This document shows, piece after piece, positions 24,961 through 32,806 of a stretch of 64,000 bases of DNA. How positions within the stretch are numbered: the first letter of the stretch is position 1; each line of letters begins with the position of its first letter. Both the position numbers and the translations under genes were made by a program. Origin of the DNA: Pseudovibrio japonicus (GTDB lineage: Bacteria; Pseudomonadota; Alphaproteobacteria; Rhizobiales; Stappiaceae). The notes below the pieces were generated by a model. That model searched no databases and was not told the DNA's origin. It saw only the letters and a list, made by a program, of their open reading frames with translations. The stretch lies in contig NZ_BMXE01000003.1 of NCBI RefSeq assembly GCF_014651595.1, positions 1 through 64,000 of the forward strand, written 5' to 3'.

Positions 24961-25596
24961 ATGAAAAGATCCAGCGTAATAAGCAAAGCACTTCTGGGAA
25001 TTCTAGGAAGCATCCTTTTGAGTGATGCGGCTGTCGCACAAGTTTGCTCAACCGCAGATACGATGAAGCACGGCATAGTTCTCATAAACAACGGTATCCC
25101 GGCCCGTTTGTTTGTTCGGCAAGATGATGCTGGACAGATTACAGAGCTTCAGCTGGACGAGAGATATGTGGTGATCCGTGACCAGATTCATGTTCATGAG
25201 CGGGGATTATTCCTGTCCTATGAGCGTGAGGCCCACATTAACCGGACTTACGTGCCCGATTTGCCTTTTTCCGAGTTCTTTCCGCTTGAAAAAGGGAAGG
25301 TCTGGAAAGCTTCCGTGGATGTGTTTGATAACGAGAAACTTGTTCGTAGCGCTGTGCCCTACAAGTTCTCGGTGGGGGAACCAGGGCGTTTGCAGGTTGG
25401 TGACTGTGCCTACGATGTTCTTGATGTGACGATGGAGACGGAGAGCCCTGAGGGTGAAGCGATTGTCACCAAGTATGCCTATAGCACGGAGCTGGGCACG
25501 ATCCTCAAAGGAGAGGGCAAGCATCTTTGGTTATCCGAGAATGGTGTGATGCAGTTTGATGAGTTGCGGCCAGTCCGCAGCAAGATGTTTCCCTGA
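24961..25596 (+). CDS. Hypothetical exported protein
   Basis: A 211-residue protein with an N-terminal signal peptide (basic KRSSVISK, hydrophobic ALLGILGSILLSDAA, cut near AVAQ). The mature part is beta-rich with two Cys (in QVCST and GDCAY) that could form a disulfide. I recognise no family. It stands alone between the protease and an acyl-CoA dehydrogenase gene, and its start codon follows a short AT-rich leader without a strong ribosome site. Periplasmic location is inferred from the signal peptide. Confidence 0.65.
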   Translation: MKRSSVISKALLGILGSILLSDAAVAQVCSTADTMKHGIVLINNGIPARLFVRQDDAGQITELQLDERYVVIRDQIHVHERGLFLSYEREAHINRTYVPDLPFSEFFPLEKGKVWKASVDVFDNEKLVRSAVPYKFSVGEPGRLQVGDCAYDVLDVTMETESPEGEAIVTKYAYSTELGTILKGEGKHLWLSENGVMQFDELRPVRSKMFP

Positions 25597-25603
25597 TTGA
25601 AAA

Positions 25604-25623
25604 GGGGAGACGCCGGCCTCCCC
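25604..25623. terminator. Weak hairpin between convergent genes
   Basis: GGGGAG (25604-25609) pairs with CTCCCC (25618-25623) around an 8-nt GC-rich loop. No strong T run follows on either side. It is the only terminator candidate for the exported-protein gene and the convergent dehydrogenase gene. Confidence 0.35.
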
Positions 25624-25635
25624 CCTGATAGCTTA

Positions 25636-26784
25636 TTAAGCCAGCACTTCGCGGCTGATCAGTTCCTTCATGATCTCTGAAGTTCCGCCATAGATGCGCT
25701 GCACGCGGGCGTCTACGAAGGCGCGGGACACGCCGTATTCTCTCATATAACCGTACCCGCCATGGAGCTGGAGGCAGCCGTCAACGACGCGGCCCTGCAT
25801 CTCGGTAGAGCCGAGTTTGGCCATGCTGACGGTGGTGTTGTCGAGCTTTCCTTGCAGGAAGAGGCGGCAGCATTCATCAACGAAAGCACGGTGCACGCGG
25901 GCGTCGGTAGCCATCTCGGCCATCTTGAAGCGGGTGTTCTGCAACATGGCGACCGGGCGGCCAAAGGCCTGACGTTCTTTGACGTACTCTGCGGTCATTT
26001 CCAGCACGCCTTCGGCTCCGGCAACTGCGCCGACAGCGAGGGTAAGTCGCTCGCGTGGCAGTTCGTTCATCATGATGTGGAAGCCGGTATCCACCTTGCC
26101 AAGCAAGGCGCTTGCAGGGACGCGGAGGTCTTCGAAGAACAGCTCGGACGTGTCTGAGGAATGCAAGCCGATCTTGTCCAGGTTCTGGCCGCGCTTGAAG
26201 CCGGGGTTGTCTGCGTCAACGAGGAAAAGACTGGTTCCCTTGGAGCCTGAGACGTCCAGATTGGTGCGCGCCACAACGATCACAACGTCTGCATGCTGAC
26301 CGTTGGTGATGAAGATTTTGCTGCCGTTGAGGATGTAGTCATCGCCGTCTTTGCGAGCGATTGTGCGGATGCCCTGAAGGTCAGAACCTGCTGCTGGTTC
26401 GGTCATTGCGATGGCGCCGACGCATTCGCCGGAGACCATTTTGGGCAGGTAGTTTTTCTTCTGCTCTTCAGTTCCGTGATTGAGGATATAGGGTGCAACA
26501 ATATCTGAGTGAACGCTCAGGGATACGCCCAGACCCGAGCAGTTTGCGCGAGTGAATTCCTCAATGATGATCATGGAGAAGAGGAAGTTGGTGCCGAAGC
26601 CGCCGTATTCTTCCGGGGTATCAACGGAGAGCAGACCCTGTTCGCCCATCTTGTTCCAGATGTCGCGGGGAAAGATATCTGCCTTCTCCCATTCATCGTA
26701 GTGCGGGAGAATTTCTGCTTCAATGAACCGCTTTACATTGTCGCGAAACAGCTCCAACTCACTCTTCAGGTCTTCGTCAATCAT
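25636..26784 (-). CDS. Acyl-CoA dehydrogenase, long-chain type
   Basis: A 382-residue flavoenzyme catalysing alpha,beta-desaturation of acyl-CoA. Motifs are AMTEPAAGSDLQGI, YILNGSKIFITNG and, near the end, RIYGGTSEIMKELIS. The YGGT in place of YEGT puts it in the long-chain/isovaleryl group, whose base is a Glu on helix G (here LEMTAEY region). The ATG at 26784 behind AAAGGG is chosen; the open frame continues another 57 codons upstream without a domain. It is monocistronic and divergent from the YeeE/YedE genes. Confidence 0.88.
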   Translation of the reverse strand: MIDEDLKSELELFRDNVKRFIEAEILPHYDEWEKADIFPRDIWNKMGEQGLLSVDTPEEYGGFGTNFLFSMIIIEEFTRANCSGLGVSLSVHSDIVAPYILNHGTEEQKKNYLPKMVSGECVGAIAMTEPAAGSDLQGIRTIARKDGDDYILNGSKIFITNGQHADVVIVVARTNLDVSGSKGTSLFLVDADNPGFKRGQNLDKIGLHSSDTSELFFEDLRVPASALLGKVDTGFHIMMNELPRERLTLAVGAVAGAEGVLEMTAEYVKERQAFGRPVAMLQNTRFKMAEMATDARVHRAFVDECCRLFLQGKLDNTTVSMAKLGSTEMQGRVVDGCLQLHGGYGYMREYGVSRAFVDARVQRIYGGTSEIMKELISREVLA

Positions 26785-26948
26785 GTCCATCCCTTTGTAT
26801 TTTTGAGTGAAACGCGTCTTCCCCTGATCATCTCCCAACAGCGATAGGGGCCGTTTCTTTACGTTTGGGGGAAGCCTAAGGGACGTGAACATGCTGCGCA
26901 ACTGGTGATGAGTAGTAGATGGTAGGAATGATTGGTGCTGCGGGTGTC

Positions 26949-26976
26949 TTGACACATTGACGCAGGTCTATATATT
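26949..26976 (+). promoter_or_regulatory. Sigma-70-type promoter for the YeeE/YedE genes
   Basis: TTGACA (26949-26954) is a consensus -35 box and TATATT (26971-26976) a good -10 box at 16-nt spacing, about 110 nt before the first ATG. A TTAG-N6-CTAA inverted repeat lies just at and after the -10 box and may bind a repressor. Confidence 0.6.
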
Positions 26977-27087
26977 AGAGAAAGCTAAATTAGAATAATT
27001 TGTAGTTTGGTTGGGGGCTGACACTGCCCCCGCTCAAATGCCCCATAACCGAAGTTTCCTCTGACGAGGAAAGCACGAGAATAAACC

Positions 27088-27540
27088 ATGACTGAGTTTA
27101 CCCCATTAGCCTCGTTAGCCGGAGGTATTTTGATCGGCTTGTCTACTGTTATCCTGCTGCTCGCCAATGGGCGTATTGCGGGGATTAGCGGGATTTACAG
27201 CCGCTTGTTTGAAACTGGAAAGCTTGCCAATGGCAAGTCGGCCTGGGTGCACGGCGAGAAGGGCTGGCAGCTGGCGTTTGTTGCTGGCCTGCTTCTGGCC
27301 CCACTGCTGCTGATGGCAGGGGGGTATGAGATTGTGCAGGTGTTTACAGGCAATCTGGCGCTGATGGCGATTGCGGGTGCTCTTGTGGGGTTTGGTTCTG
27401 TGTTTGGTAGCGGGTGTACCAGCGGGCATGGGGTTTGCGGATTGTCGCGTTTGTCCGTTCGGTCGCTGGTTGCGACGGTCACCTTCATGTCGGTCGGCGC
27501 GATCGTGGTGTTTGTTCTTCGTCATGTGGTGGGAGGATAA
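27088..27540 (+). CDS. YeeE/YedE-family transporter half, PmpA-like
   Basis: A 150-residue membrane protein with about four helices. It carries the family signatures GSGCTSGHGVCGLSRLS near residue 110 and a Gly-rich first helix. YeeE/YedE proteins move sulfur compounds such as thiosulfate or sulfane sulfur; paired half-size versions (PmpA/PmpB) occur beside sulfide-responsive genes. The second half starts 2 nt after this stop, so the two surely form a unit. No ArsR/BigR-type regulator gene is adjacent. Confidence 0.85.
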   Translation: MTEFTPLASLAGGILIGLSTVILLLANGRIAGISGIYSRLFETGKLANGKSAWVHGEKGWQLAFVAGLLLAPLLLMAGGYEIVQVFTGNLALMAIAGALVGFGSVFGSGCTSGHGVCGLSRLSVRSLVATVTFMSVGAIVVFVLRHVVGG

Positions 27541-27542
27541 CC

Positions 27543-27983
27543 ATGCAACGTACTATCGCAGGTTTTCTGGCAGGTCTTCTCTTCGGTGTTGGGCTGGTTA
27601 TCTCGGGAATGAGCAACCCTTTGAAGGTGCAAAACTTCCTTGACGTGTTTGGTAACTGGGACCCAAGCCTCGCCTTTGTCATGGGGGGAGCCATTCTGGT
27701 GGCGCTGCCGTTCTTCCGGCTGGCCCGCTCTTTGCCACGTCCGTTTATGGCGGATGATTTCCGGATGCCGACGTTTCAGCAAATCGACAAGCGGTTGGTT
27801 TTTGGCTCCGCAATCTTTGGGGCAGGATGGGGATTGATTGGGTTGTGTCCCGGACCGGCTCTGGTCTCGTTCTCTTTGCTGACGCCTGAAGCGATCGTGT
27901 TCGTCGTGTGTATGACGATCGGAATGCTGCTTGCGCGGTTTGTGGCTGACATGGCAATGCGGCGGGCCCTCAAAGAATCCTGA
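27543..27983 (+). CDS. YeeE/YedE-family transporter half, PmpB-like
   Basis: A 146-residue membrane protein with about four helices and the conserved GWGLIGLCPGPALVSF segment whose Cys is thought to handle sulfur. A first helix of the form TIAGFLAGLLFGVGLVISGM matches the family. The start is the ATG 2 nt behind the PmpA-like stop. The pair would make the full-length YeeE fold. The DUF442 gene follows after 120 nt with its own operator candidate, a typical sulfur-handling neighbourhood. Confidence 0.85.
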   Translation: MQRTIAGFLAGLLFGVGLVISGMSNPLKVQNFLDVFGNWDPSLAFVMGGAILVALPFFRLARSLPRPFMADDFRMPTFQQIDKRLVFGSAIFGAGWGLIGLCPGPALVSFSLLTPEAIVFVVCMTIGMLLARFVADMAMRRALKES

Positions 27984-28000
27984 TGCAACATGCATTTCTT

Positions 28001-28029
28001 ATACAAATCATGGATTTGTAATAGTATAT
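28001..28029 (+). promoter_or_regulatory. Palindromic operator over a -10 region upstream of the DUF442 gene
   Basis: TACAAATCATGGATTTGTA (28001-28019) is a palindrome with perfect 8-bp arms and a 3-nt centre. A -10-like TATATT follows at 28024-28029. A dimeric regulator, perhaps of the ArsR/BigR sulfide-sensor type given the neighbours, could bind here; no such gene is in the window. Confidence 0.5.
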
Positions 28030-28103
28030 TGCAGTGCATATGAACGCCGGTGGTTTGCCAAAGGCAGAAGACAACACTCAGATTAACGTGAAGGTGCCAG
28101 CTA

Positions 28104-28487
28104 ATGATCTCTAGTCTACTTCAGAAAATTTCGGGCGGTGATGGTGGCAATGGGCAGCTGGAAGCGCGTCAGATTGCCGAGGATTACTGGGTTGCAGGGC
28201 AGCTTTCTCCCGAGGACATGAAGACAGCGCGGGAGCAGGGCTTCCGGTCGATTGTTTGCAACCGCCCGGATGACGAAGAGGCGAACCAGCCGACCTATCT
28301 GGAGGTTTCTGGCGCTGCTGAAGAGCAGGGACTGGAGCACGTTTACATTCCGATTGGAACGGGGACAGATTTTGAGGAAGCCGGGCAGGAGTTGGCTGAC
28401 TTTCTTGCACAGGCGCCGCGACCTGTTCTGGCGTATTGCCGGAGTGGGAACCGCTCGACCGTGTTGTGGAATGCGATCAATACTTGA
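28104..28487 (+). CDS. DUF442 (TIGR01244-type) sulfur transferase/phosphatase-like protein
   Basis: A 127-residue protein with the dual-specificity-phosphatase-like fold: a signature loop YCRSGNRS at about 115-122 and an upstream VCNRPDDE strand-loop. The same domain forms the N-terminus of the Blh beta-lactamase-like sulfur dioxygenase proteins, where it is thought to carry sulfane sulfur. Here it stands alone, downstream of the YeeE/YedE pair, suggesting a role in sulfide or thiosulfate handling. Activity is inferred from family and context. Confidence 0.8.
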   Translation: MISSLLQKISGGDGGNGQLEARQIAEDYWVAGQLSPEDMKTAREQGFRSIVCNRPDDEEANQPTYLEVSGAAEEQGLEHVYIPIGTGTDFEEAGQELADFLAQAPRPVLAYCRSGNRSTVLWNAINT

Positions 28488-28566
28488 GCGTGATCAGATT
28501 GTTCGACATGAAGATGCCAGTGAAGGAGACTTTGCTGGCATTTTTGCTGTCTGGCGGGGATAGGCC

Positions 28567-29010
28567 TTAGATATTGAGAGCGATGACACCAAGTGCGATC
28601 AGTGTGATGATGGTGGCTGCGATGCGCACGCCGAGGTAATTGCGGGAGGTGACTTCCATGTTCTGCAGAAAGAAATCAACAAACAGCATGCCTGAGAACA
28701 GGATGATAAGTCCAAGCAGGAAGATGATGGGCGCGGTGAACAGGAACAGGCACCAACCGGCGAGTGCGACAAAGTTACTCCATAACAGCAGCCATGCACG
28801 TCTGGGGTGAGGGGCGATAAAGAACATGCCCCATTGGGTTCCTGCCATGAAAGACAGGATGACTAGGGCGTACAGACTTACCGCTACAATGGTTGCGCCA
28901 AAGACAGGGAGAAAGGAGTAACCTACTGATAAACCTATAGCTCCAGCGATGAAAGGGATGGTTCCGGCTAGAGCGAGGCAAGCATAGAGCACTGGGAGTT
29001 CGCGGTTCAT
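28567..29010 (-). CDS. DUF3429-family inner-membrane protein
   Basis: A 147-residue protein with five hydrophobic helices (LYACLALAGTIPFIAGAIG; FGATIVAVSLYALVILSFM; LLLWSNFVALAGWCLFLF; IIFLLGLIILFSG; IAATIITLIALGVIAL). The FMAGTQWG segment between helices 2 and 3 is the hallmark I associate with DUF3429. Function is unknown. It is a single gene divergent from the inositol-phosphatase-family gene. Confidence 0.72.
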   Translation of the reverse strand: MNRELPVLYACLALAGTIPFIAGAIGLSVGYSFLPVFGATIVAVSLYALVILSFMAGTQWGMFFIAPHPRRAWLLLWSNFVALAGWCLFLFTAPIIFLLGLIILFSGMLFVDFFLQNMEVTSRNYLGVRIAATIITLIALGVIALNI

Positions 29011-29143
29011 CAGGTTTCAATCCGGCTCATTTCTACTTCTGATAAAGGCTAGCGGCTAAGGCTGAAAGTAGTCCTGATACGAAGTTGCTCTTTTGAATGA
29101 ACTGATCAATACCTGAGGGGCATAAAGACCAGAGGCCCCGACC

Positions 29144-29896
29144 ATGCTGCAAGAGATACTCCCCAAAGCCTGTTTGATCGCAGAGGAGGCAGGTGCTTAT
29201 GCGCTGGAGGTCTTCCATAAACGGGACCAGTTGCAGATCGACAGCAAGGGCCTGCTTGACTATGTGAGTGAGGCGGACCGTGAGGTGGAGCGGCGCATCA
29301 AGACGGCACTGGCAACGGCGTTTCCTACCCACGGTTTCAAGGGGGAAGAAACCGGCGGTGAGATGGCGCCGCCGTGCTGGGTTATTGACCCGATCGACGG
29401 GACAACCAACTACCTTTACGGGCGGCCAGACTTTTGTGTTTCCATGGCCTTTCTTGATGAGGAGGGGCCTGCGGTTGCGGTGGTCCATGCGCCTTTTCAC
29501 CGCCGGACGATCTATGCGGCACGGGGGATAGGTGCGTTTGAGGACGGTGTGAAATTGCAGCCCAGACAGGCGTGTGACCATGAGCTGGTGGTGAACCTGT
29601 GCTTTAACTACAAGCAGGGCAATAACCTGGACTTTTTGCATAAGGTCAACCGGCTGGTGAGCAAGAAGCATCAGATCCGGATCTGCGGTTCTGCTGCCTG
29701 GGCTTTGTGTGAGGCGGCGACCGGCCAAGTGGACGGGGCCTATAACGGCTGCGTTAACAGCTGGGATGTGCTGGGGGGACAACTCATCTGCGCCGAGGCT
29801 GGGCTTGAGACCGGGCCTTACGTTTATGATACGGGCAGCGTTTATGCGTATCCGAAGGACTCTGTGCTTTCGGAATTTCTGGTGCCGTACCTTTAA
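29144..29896 (+). CDS. Inositol monophosphatase-family phosphatase
   Basis: A 250-residue metal-dependent phosphatase. Metal-binding signatures are GEETGGE (about 66-72), WVIDPIDGTTNY (about 80-91) and the C-terminal WDVLGGQLICAEAG (near 207). The family includes SuhB, histidinol phosphatase HisN and CysQ; the residues visible do not decide among them. The gene is monocistronic, and the 280 nt behind it contain no clear gene or terminator. Confidence 0.85.
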   Translation: MLQEILPKACLIAEEAGAYALEVFHKRDQLQIDSKGLLDYVSEADREVERRIKTALATAFPTHGFKGEETGGEMAPPCWVIDPIDGTTNYLYGRPDFCVSMAFLDEEGPAVAVVHAPFHRRTIYAARGIGAFEDGVKLQPRQACDHELVVNLCFNYKQGNNLDFLHKVNRLVSKKHQIRICGSAAWALCEAATGQVDGAYNGCVNSWDVLGGQLICAEAGLETGPYVYDTGSVYAYPKDSVLSEFLVPYL

Positions 29897-30176
29897 AAAA
29901 CGCCGCTTGAGGGCGGGGATATCCGGTTTGCGTTGTTTTGTGCATTGCTTTGCGTTGAAGCTGCGCTTTTTGCGTTGATCGGGGTTCTTCGGTCGTGTGG
30001 GTGGTGGCAGCTCGCCAAAGCTGGCTGGCCGAAAAGTTATTCCCCTCTTTAACCAGTAGCTTATGTTGGTATGAGCGCTGCTTTTTGGCGGTGTTCCTTC
30101 TGCATTCCGCACGTCGTCCACTGAATGAATTTTGTGCACACCCCCAGTCAGACCGGGAGCGTGCATGTCAAGGCGC

Positions 30177-31241
30177 TTAGTTGTTCAGGAACGGACGCAA
30201 TTGTTCTGCCAGCTCTTCGGGGTTGTTGAAGTGGGGGAAGTGGGCTGCGTTTGGTATTTCTTCTAGCTTGGCGTTGGGGATGGCTTCCAGATAAGTCTCA
30301 GAGACTGCGATTGGTTGGAAGTCTTTGCCGCCGTGGATGATGAGCGTGTCGGCGGTGATGGTGCTCATGTTGCTGGTCCAGTCATGGCGCTTGCCAAGGC
30401 CGAAGAACTGGGCGCGGGTACTCCAGCTACCAAAGAGCTCTTGCGGGACAGGGGGGGCGCCAATGATGGTGTCGCCGGTTGCCTCGACGAAATAGGGCAG
30501 GAATTCGGTGTCGAGCTTTTGCAGGCTGGCTTCGTCCTCTTTGAAGATCTGGGCAAGATCCAGATAACGGCGCAGCCATTTGTCGTAGGCTTTATGGTCG
30601 CGTTCTGGAAGGCGCTCGCGGATGTTTGCGAACATGTCGTAATCGTCGGAGGGGAAGACGAGCAGGTCTGCCGGATTAAGGAGCACCAGTTTCTCGACAT
30701 GATCCGGGAACTCAGCTGCATAGAGTGAAGCCAGCAGTCCGCCAAAGGAATGGCCGATCAGGATTAGTTTGTCGTCACCAAGGAGCTGGCGGATACGCTC
30801 TATGTCGGCCAGCTGCTGGCCGATACCGAGGGTGCTTTCCAGCAGCTGGATGTTTGTCCATGTGCTGTTGTCTGCCGGAAAGCGGTCGAAAGGGCGTGTG
30901 GAGCGGCCTACGCCGCGTTGGTCGTAGTAGTTGATGCGGTACTCGTCAGAGAGCAGGTCAAAGCCTGGGGCGCTTTCCATTGTGGGGATGCCGGGGCCAC
31001 CATGGATGAAGAGGATGTTGCGGCCGTCTCCCGTAGAGAAGGTCTTCAGCTTCACGTCCGGTGTGACCTGCCAATAGTCGCCGTTGATGCCAACGGGTTT
31101 GAGGTCTTCGCGCTGGGTGACGGTGCCCGGCTTGAACATGGGTTGTTGCATCATCCACCAAATGGCGCTGCCGCCAGCAACGAACAGCAACCCAACAAAA
31201 ACAACGAGTGACAGAAGCATGGTTTTGCCGCTTACCCTCAT
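30177..31241 (-). CDS. Membrane-anchored alpha/beta hydrolase (prolyl iminopeptidase-like)
   Basis: A 354-residue protein. An N-terminal helix (LLSLVVFVGLLFVAGGSAIWW) anchors it or serves as an uncleaved signal. The fold shows the oxyanion motif HGGPGIPT and the nucleophile elbow GHSFGG; the late His is in AAHFPHF and an acid residue in GGKD. HGGPG is typical of S33 peptidases and related esterases. The ATG at 31241, with GGGAG upstream, is chosen over a frame reaching 31403. Substrate unknown; single gene. Confidence 0.82.
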   Translation of the reverse strand: MRVSGKTMLLSLVVFVGLLFVAGGSAIWWMMQQPMFKPGTVTQREDLKPVGINGDYWQVTPDVKLKTFSTGDGRNILFIHGGPGIPTMESAPGFDLLSDEYRINYYDQRGVGRSTRPFDRFPADNSTWTNIQLLESTLGIGQQLADIERIRQLLGDDKLILIGHSFGGLLASLYAAEFPDHVEKLVLLNPADLLVFPSDDYDMFANIRERLPERDHKAYDKWLRRYLDLAQIFKEDEASLQKLDTEFLPYFVEATGDTIIGAPPVPQELFGSWSTRAQFFGLGKRHDWTSNMSTITADTLIIHGGKDFQPIAVSETYLEAIPNAKLEEIPNAAHFPHFNNPEELAEQLRPFLNN

Positions 31242-31700
31242 AAAAACACTCCCTTTTTGCAGCGGAGCCCAATGAATCATATGTGCACCCATCCGGTCTA
31301 TAGTGATGTTACCGTGCACAGCGATATTTGTAGTATTGGGACTGTACTTAATTGAATTTCCACGCGCTTCGCATTTCTTGCGGAATTTGGCGCCCGGATG
31401 CATTTTGCTGGTTTTGTGCTTATTGACGGGGCTGGTGCATCGGCGGTGTCTGGATTAGCCGTCAATAATGCGTTTCTTCGGTGGGTTACGAAAAATTACG
31501 TATTTTGCTTGCGATCTGCGGTTGAAGCGTGTTTTCTAATTCACGTGAATAATTTTCGTTCACTTCATTGCAGCAGTCGAGTGTCCTTTTTTGTATTGCG
31601 TTGATGGCTCGGCCTTTTCTTATCGTGTTCGGGGCAGAGGTTTTTGTGGCGTGTGCGCGTTGTGGAGCTTCCTGCTTCTCTTCTTTTTCCCGGAGGGGCT
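31242..31700. other. Divergent promoter region with two inverted repeats
   Basis: The 459 nt between the hydrolase and TAXI genes hold no convincing gene. ATTGACGG (31422-31429) is repeated inverted as CCGTCAAT (31459-31466). ATTCACGTGAAT (31539-31550) is a perfect 12-bp palindrome about 150 nt before the TAXI start and could be an operator. Confidence 0.45.
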
Positions 31701-32720
31701 ATGAAACTTCTTTCTTCCATTACCAAACTGGCGACAGTTGCAGCCATTGCTGGCGGCGCGGCGCTGTTTTCTGGTCAGGCTCTGGCGCAGGACCTTAAGT
31801 TCTTCACCATCGGTACGGGTGGTACCGCTTACACCTACTATCCGGTTGGCGGCATGATCGCCAATGCGATCTCCAATCCTCCGGGCTCGCGAGCCTGTGA
31901 TGCGGGCGGCTCTTGTGGTGTGCCGGGGCTGATTGCTTCGGCTGTTTCGTCCCGTGGGTCCGTTGATAACGTGAATGCGATTAACTCGGGCCTGCGTAAC
32001 TCCGGCTTTGCGCAGTCTGATGTGGCATACTGGGCGTATTCCGGTACGGGCACCATGGAAGGCAAAGAGCCGATGAAGGATTTGCGCTCGATTGCGGCGC
32101 TGTTTCCGGAGCATATCCACCTGATCGCAAAAGCTGATAGCGGCATCAACTCGGTTGCTGATCTGAAGGGCAAGCGCGTGTCGCTAGATGAGCCGGGGTC
32201 TGGAACCTATACGGATGCAAACCTGATCCTTGCTGCTTATGGTCTGTCCACTTCGGATGTTACGCCTGAGGCGCTGAAGGGTTCTGCTGCTGCTGAAGCA
32301 CTACGCAACGGCAAAGTTGATGCGTTCTTCGTGGTGGCTGGTTTCCCGACCGGTGCTGTTGTTGAACTGGCGTCTGCGGAAGACATCAAGATCGTTCCGA
32401 TCACGGGGCCTGAAGCTGAAAGCCTGGTTGAGAAGTATGGCTTCTTTGCAAGCTCCGACATTCCGGCGGATGCCTATCAGGGTGTTGATGCAACTACGAC
32501 GCTGACCGTTGGCGCTCAGTGGATTACCAGCGCGAAGGAAGATGATGAGCTGATCTACAACATAACCAAGGCGATGTGGAACGATAAGACCCGCAAGCTG
32601 TTGGATGTTGGCCATGCAAAGGGCAAAACCATCACGCTGGAGACAGCAACCGTTGGTCTTGGTGTGCCGCTGCATCCGGGTGCCGAGCGTTTCTACAAAG
32701 AAGCTGGCGTGATCAATTAA
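31701..32720 (+). CDS. TAXI-family TRAP transporter substrate-binding protein
   Basis: A 339-residue periplasmic binding protein. It begins with a signal peptide (KLLSSITKLATVAAIAGGAALF, cut near ALAQ) and then the typical FFTIGTGGTAYTYYPVGG opening of TAXI proteins; TAXI receptors of this sort bind glutamate, 2-oxoglutarate or other small organic acids. GGAGGGG lies just ahead of the ATG. The fused permease gene follows, separated by a hairpin that probably sets receptor-to-permease stoichiometry. The ligand cannot be read from sequence. Confidence 0.9.
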   Translation: MKLLSSITKLATVAAIAGGAALFSGQALAQDLKFFTIGTGGTAYTYYPVGGMIANAISNPPGSRACDAGGSCGVPGLIASAVSSRGSVDNVNAINSGLRNSGFAQSDVAYWAYSGTGTMEGKEPMKDLRSIAALFPEHIHLIAKADSGINSVADLKGKRVSLDEPGSGTYTDANLILAAYGLSTSDVTPEALKGSAAAEALRNGKVDAFFVVAGFPTGAVVELASAEDIKIVPITGPEAESLVEKYGFFASSDIPADAYQGVDATTTLTVGAQWITSAKEDDELIYNITKAMWNDKTRKLLDVGHAKGKTITLETATVGLGVPLHPGAERFYKEAGVIN

Positions 32721-32747
32721 GGCTTGTTCGTCTTTGCTGATTTTGCG

Positions 32748-32782
32748 GTGCCCGGTAGACCTCTGCCGGGCGCTGCTATTTT
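32748..32782 (+). terminator. Intercistronic attenuating hairpin in the TRAP operon
   Basis: GTGCCCGG (32748-32755) pairs with CCGGGCGC (32766-32773), one G-T pair included, and TGCTATTTTT follows. It lies between receptor and permease and would let most transcripts stop after the receptor gene. Confidence 0.6.
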
Positions 32783-32806
32783 TCATCCAACAGAAACGCA
32801 GGGCTG

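Noticed and set aside
29897-30176. Possible small gene or RNA behind the inositol-phosphatase-family gene
   Set aside because: No cloverleaf, no stable hairpin with T run and no domain-bearing frame could be found.
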